Positions 61,787 through 64,000 of a stretch of DNA of 64,000 nucleotides are shown here, piece by piece; position 1 is the stretch's first letter; each line of letters starts with the position of its first letter. Both the position numbers and the translations under genes were made by a program. This DNA comes from Gallionella sp. (lineage in GTDB: Bacteria; Pseudomonadota; Gammaproteobacteria; Burkholderiales; Gallionellaceae), in contig JAUSAO010000045.1 of NCBI GenBank assembly GCA_030652475.1, positions 1 through 64,000 of the forward strand. The letters run 5' to 3'. Under the pieces are notes generated by a model that worked only from the letters and a program-made list of their open reading frames with translations, did not search any database and was not told the origin of the DNA.

Positions 61787-64000
61787 ATGAAAACTCATCA
61801 TCCCGGAGATTCATCCAGCACGATTTCACCTTTGCACGACCCGTTTGCAGCCCCGGTCGAGAATGCCAAGCTCGAAGTAAAAAATACCACTTGTTATATG
61901 TGCGCCTGTCGCTGCGGTATTCGCGTGCATCTGCGCAATGGCGAAGTGCGTTACATCGACGGCAACCCCAACCATCCGCTAAATAACGGCGTGATTTGTG
62001 CCAAGGGATCGTCCGGTATCATGAAGCAATATTCGCCCGCACGGCTGACCAAGCCGCTACGGCGCAAACCCGGCTCCGAACGCGGCGCGGGCGAGTTCGA
62101 GGAAATCAGCTGGGAAGAAACCTTCTCTGTCCTTGCCGAGCGCCTGGGCAAGATACGTGCTACTGATCCGAAGAAATTCGCGCTGTTCACCGGGCGCGAC
62201 CAGATGCAGGCACTGACCGGTATGTTCGCACGTCAGTTCGGTACGCCCAATTACGCGGCGCACGGTGGCTTTTGCTCGGTCAATATGGCGGCCGGCATGA
62301 TTTACACCATAGGCGGCTCGTTCTGGGAATTCGGCGGCCCCGATCTGGAACGCTCCAAGCTGTTCATCATGATAGGCACGGCGGAAGATCATCATTCCAA
62401 TCCACTGAAAGTCGCGCTGTCGAAGTTCAAGCGTGAAGGCGGACGTTTCATTTCCATCAATCCGGTGCGCACCGGCTATTCGGCAATTGCCGATGAATGG
62501 GTGCCGATCCGCCCCGGTACCGACGGGGCGTTACTGCTGGCAATTATTCACGAAATCATCGCGCTCGGCCTGTATGACCGCGAATTTCTGGTTCGCTATA
62601 CCAACTCCGGACAGTTGGTGAATCTGGATGCCGAGCATGACGAGTTCGGCATGTTCGTGCGTACCGAAGTACCCGAAGAAGAGGGTTGCTACGACCCGCA
62701 GAACAAGCTGTGGTGGGATCGCAATACCGACAAGCCTGTGGTGACGCATCTGGAAGGCGCGGATCCCTATCTGCTGGGTGAATTCAAGATGCCGGATGAC
62801 ACGATCGTCAAGCCTGCGTTCCAGTTGTTGCAGGACAGGGTGAAGGAATACACACCGGAATGGGCTGAGCAGGTTACCGGCATCCCTGCTGACACCATCA
62901 AGCGTCTGGCACATGAGATGGGCATCACCGCACGTGACCAGAAGATCGAGCTGCCGATTGCCTGGACGGATTCCTGGGGCAAGGAGCACGACACCGTGAC
63001 CGGTAATCCGGTCTCCTTCCATGCGATGCGTGGATTGGCGGCACACTCCAATGGCTTCCAGACGATACGCGCGCTGTCTATTCTAATGACGTTGCTGGGC
63101 ACGATAGACCGGCCCGGTGGCTTCCGCCATAAAACGCCGTTCCCGCGTCCTATTCCACCTTGCGCACGCACGCCGAATACGCCGCTGGCGGTCAAGCCGA
63201 ACACGCCGCTGGACGGCATGCCCCTGGGCTGGCCGGCCGATCCGGATGATTTGTTCGTCAACCCGGACGGCACGCCGGTGCGTATCGACAAGGCCTTCTC
63301 GTGGGAATATCCGTTGTCGGTGCACGGTTTGATGCACAACGTGATTACCAATGCCTGGCGCGGTGATCCCTACAAGATAGATACGCTGTTGCTGTTCATG
63401 GCGAACATGGCCTGGAACTCGAGCATGAACACTTCCGAGGTGCGCAAAATGCTCACCGACAAGGAAGAGAACGGCGAACACAAGATCCCGTTCATCGTGG
63501 TTTGCGATGCTTTCCATTCGGAGACCACCGCATTTGCCGATCTGATCCTGCCGGATACCACGTATCTCGAACGCCACGATGTCATGTCCATGCTGGATAG
63601 GCCGATCTCGGAATTTGACGGCCCGGTGGATGCGGTGCGTATTCCCGTGCTGCCGCCGACGGGCGAATGCAAGCCGTTCCAGGAGGTGTTGATCGAACTC
63701 GGTACACGTCTGAATTTGCCTGCTTTTGTCACTCCGGCAGGCGAACGCAAATACCGCGACTACCCTGATTTCATCGTCAACTGGGAAACTGCGCCAGGTT
63801 CCGGTATCGGATTCCTGTCCGGCTGGCGCGGCAAGGGTGGCGAAAAATCCATCAAAGGCGAGCCGAATCCCAACCAGTGGGAAATGTACGCCAAGAACGA
63901 TTGCGTGCATCACCACAAGCTGCCGCGTTCGTATCAATTCATGCGCAACTGGAACAAGGGTTATCTGGAATGGTCGCAACGCAACGGTATCACGCGCTAT
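61787..64000 (+). CDS. soeA: Molybdopterin oxidoreductase, SoeA-like sulfite dehydrogenase subunit (partial)
   Basis: 738 codons are open from the ATG at 61787 to the window end, with no stop, so the 3' end is missing. The N-terminus has an iron-sulfur motif in TCYMCACRCGIRV near 40 and a further cysteine in VICAKGSSG near 75, then the molybdopterin domains (ALFTGRDQMQALTGMFARQF; FISINPVRTGYSAIADEWVP; FHSETTAFADLILPDTTYLE). There is no twin-arginine signal, so the enzyme should face the cytoplasm, as SoeABC does. SoeA oxidises sulfite to sulfate and passes electrons to quinone. Divergence from sat supports this role; polysulfide or thiosulfate reductases of the same family are alternatives. 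soeBC would be expected beyond the window. Confidence 0.85.
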   Translation, partial: MKTHHPGDSSSTISPLHDPFAAPVENAKLEVKNTTCYMCACRCGIRVHLRNGEVRYIDGNPNHPLNNGVICAKGSSGIMKQYSPARLTKPLRRKPGSERGAGEFEEISWEETFSVLAERLGKIRATDPKKFALFTGRDQMQALTGMFARQFGTPNYAAHGGFCSVNMAAGMIYTIGGSFWEFGGPDLERSKLFIMIGTAEDHHSNPLKVALSKFKREGGRFISINPVRTGYSAIADEWVPIRPGTDGALLLAIIHEIIALGLYDREFLVRYTNSGQLVNLDAEHDEFGMFVRTEVPEEEGCYDPQNKLWWDRNTDKPVVTHLEGADPYLLGEFKMPDDTIVKPAFQLLQDRVKEYTPEWAEQVTGIPADTIKRLAHEMGITARDQKIELPIAWTDSWGKEHDTVTGNPVSFHAMRGLAAHSNGFQTIRALSILMTLLGTIDRPGGFRHKTPFPRPIPPCARTPNTPLAVKPNTPLDGMPLGWPADPDDLFVNPDGTPVRIDKAFSWEYPLSVHGLMHNVITNAWRGDPYKIDTLLLFMANMAWNSSMNTSEVRKMLTDKEENGEHKIPFIVVCDAFHSETTAFADLILPDTTYLERHDVMSMLDRPISEFDGPVDAVRIPVLPPTGECKPFQEVLIELGTRLNLPAFVTPAGERKYRDYPDFIVNWETAPGSGIGFLSGWRGKGGEKSIKGEPNPNQWEMYAKNDCVHHHKLPRSYQFMRNWNKGYLEWSQRNGITRY

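Overview
The window reads as the chromosome of a sulfur-oxidising betaproteobacterium, most likely Nitrosomonadales (Gallionellaceae or Sulfuricellaceae-like). The main grounds are a reverse dissimilatory sulfate pathway (sat, aprM-aprB-aprA), a molybdopterin sulfite dehydrogenase-like subunit, a sulfide:quinone oxidoreductase, and housekeeping gene orders typical of Betaproteobacteria (uvrC-pgsA-tRNAs; ndk-rlmN-pilW-rodZ-ispG-hisS-yfgM-bamB-der; gloB-methyltransferase-rnhA-dnaQ). The taxonomic placement is inferred from gene content only.

Layout. 1-1.35 kb is a relic integron: an attC-like folded site, one cassette-type lipoprotein gene and the first ~43 codons of an integron integrase. 1.4-7.9 kb holds rlmJ, a membrane protein, a uracil-DNA-glycosylase-like gene, uvrC, pgsA and tRNA-Pro/Arg/His. 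7.9-15.2 kb is an integrative element inserted in the tRNA-His 3' end, bounded by 49-bp direct repeats. It carries a tyrosine integrase, brnTA, an AlpA-like regulator, a primase-helicase, a VRR-NUC nuclease, a DUF5681 protein and small unknowns, but no capsid, tail, relaxase or conjugation gene. A further degenerate copy of the tRNA-His end, a MITE-like repeat and a small ORF lie just beyond it. 16-26 kb has a copper ATPase, a c-haem protein, a small membrane protein, an RpfE-like protein, an MscS channel with a cyclic-nucleotide-binding domain, accA, tilS and a SEL1-repeat protein. 26-35 kb is the ndk-to-der housekeeping block. 35.3-38.1 kb is a decayed island beside tRNA-Ser: two integrase fragments, a YjjJ/HipA-like toxin and the 5' end of a BREX pglX-like gene fused to integrase debris. 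38-47.9 kb is general metabolism (gloB, rnhA, dnaQ, a broken hydrolase, a flavoprotein, a phosphohexomutase, lemA with two TPM-domain genes, a nitroreductase).

48-51 kb carries sulfide:quinone oxidoreductase followed by a NarL/NarX-like two-component pair whose sensor has a cysteine-rich GAF-like region. 52-64 kb is the sulfur region. sat and aprMBA are on the minus strand, with a strong terminator right after aprA. Beyond that terminator, still on the minus strand, is a compact module of a 117-aa unknown, a SlyD-like FKBP, a TPR protein, a HIT-family nucleotide-binding protein and a 53-aa protein. A soeA-like gene diverges from sat and runs off the window end.

How they fit: Sqr would oxidise sulfide to sulfur or polysulfide at the quinone pool. 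Sulfite would be oxidised either directly (SoeA-like) or through AMP and APS (AprBA with AprM), with Sat making ATP from APS and pyrophosphate. The HIT protein could act on APS or other adenylyl compounds; this is a hypothesis. The most interesting candidates for something undescribed are the apr-linked SlyD/TPR/HIT/small-protein module, the structurally minimal tRNA-His element, and the cysteine-rich sensor kinase beside sqr.
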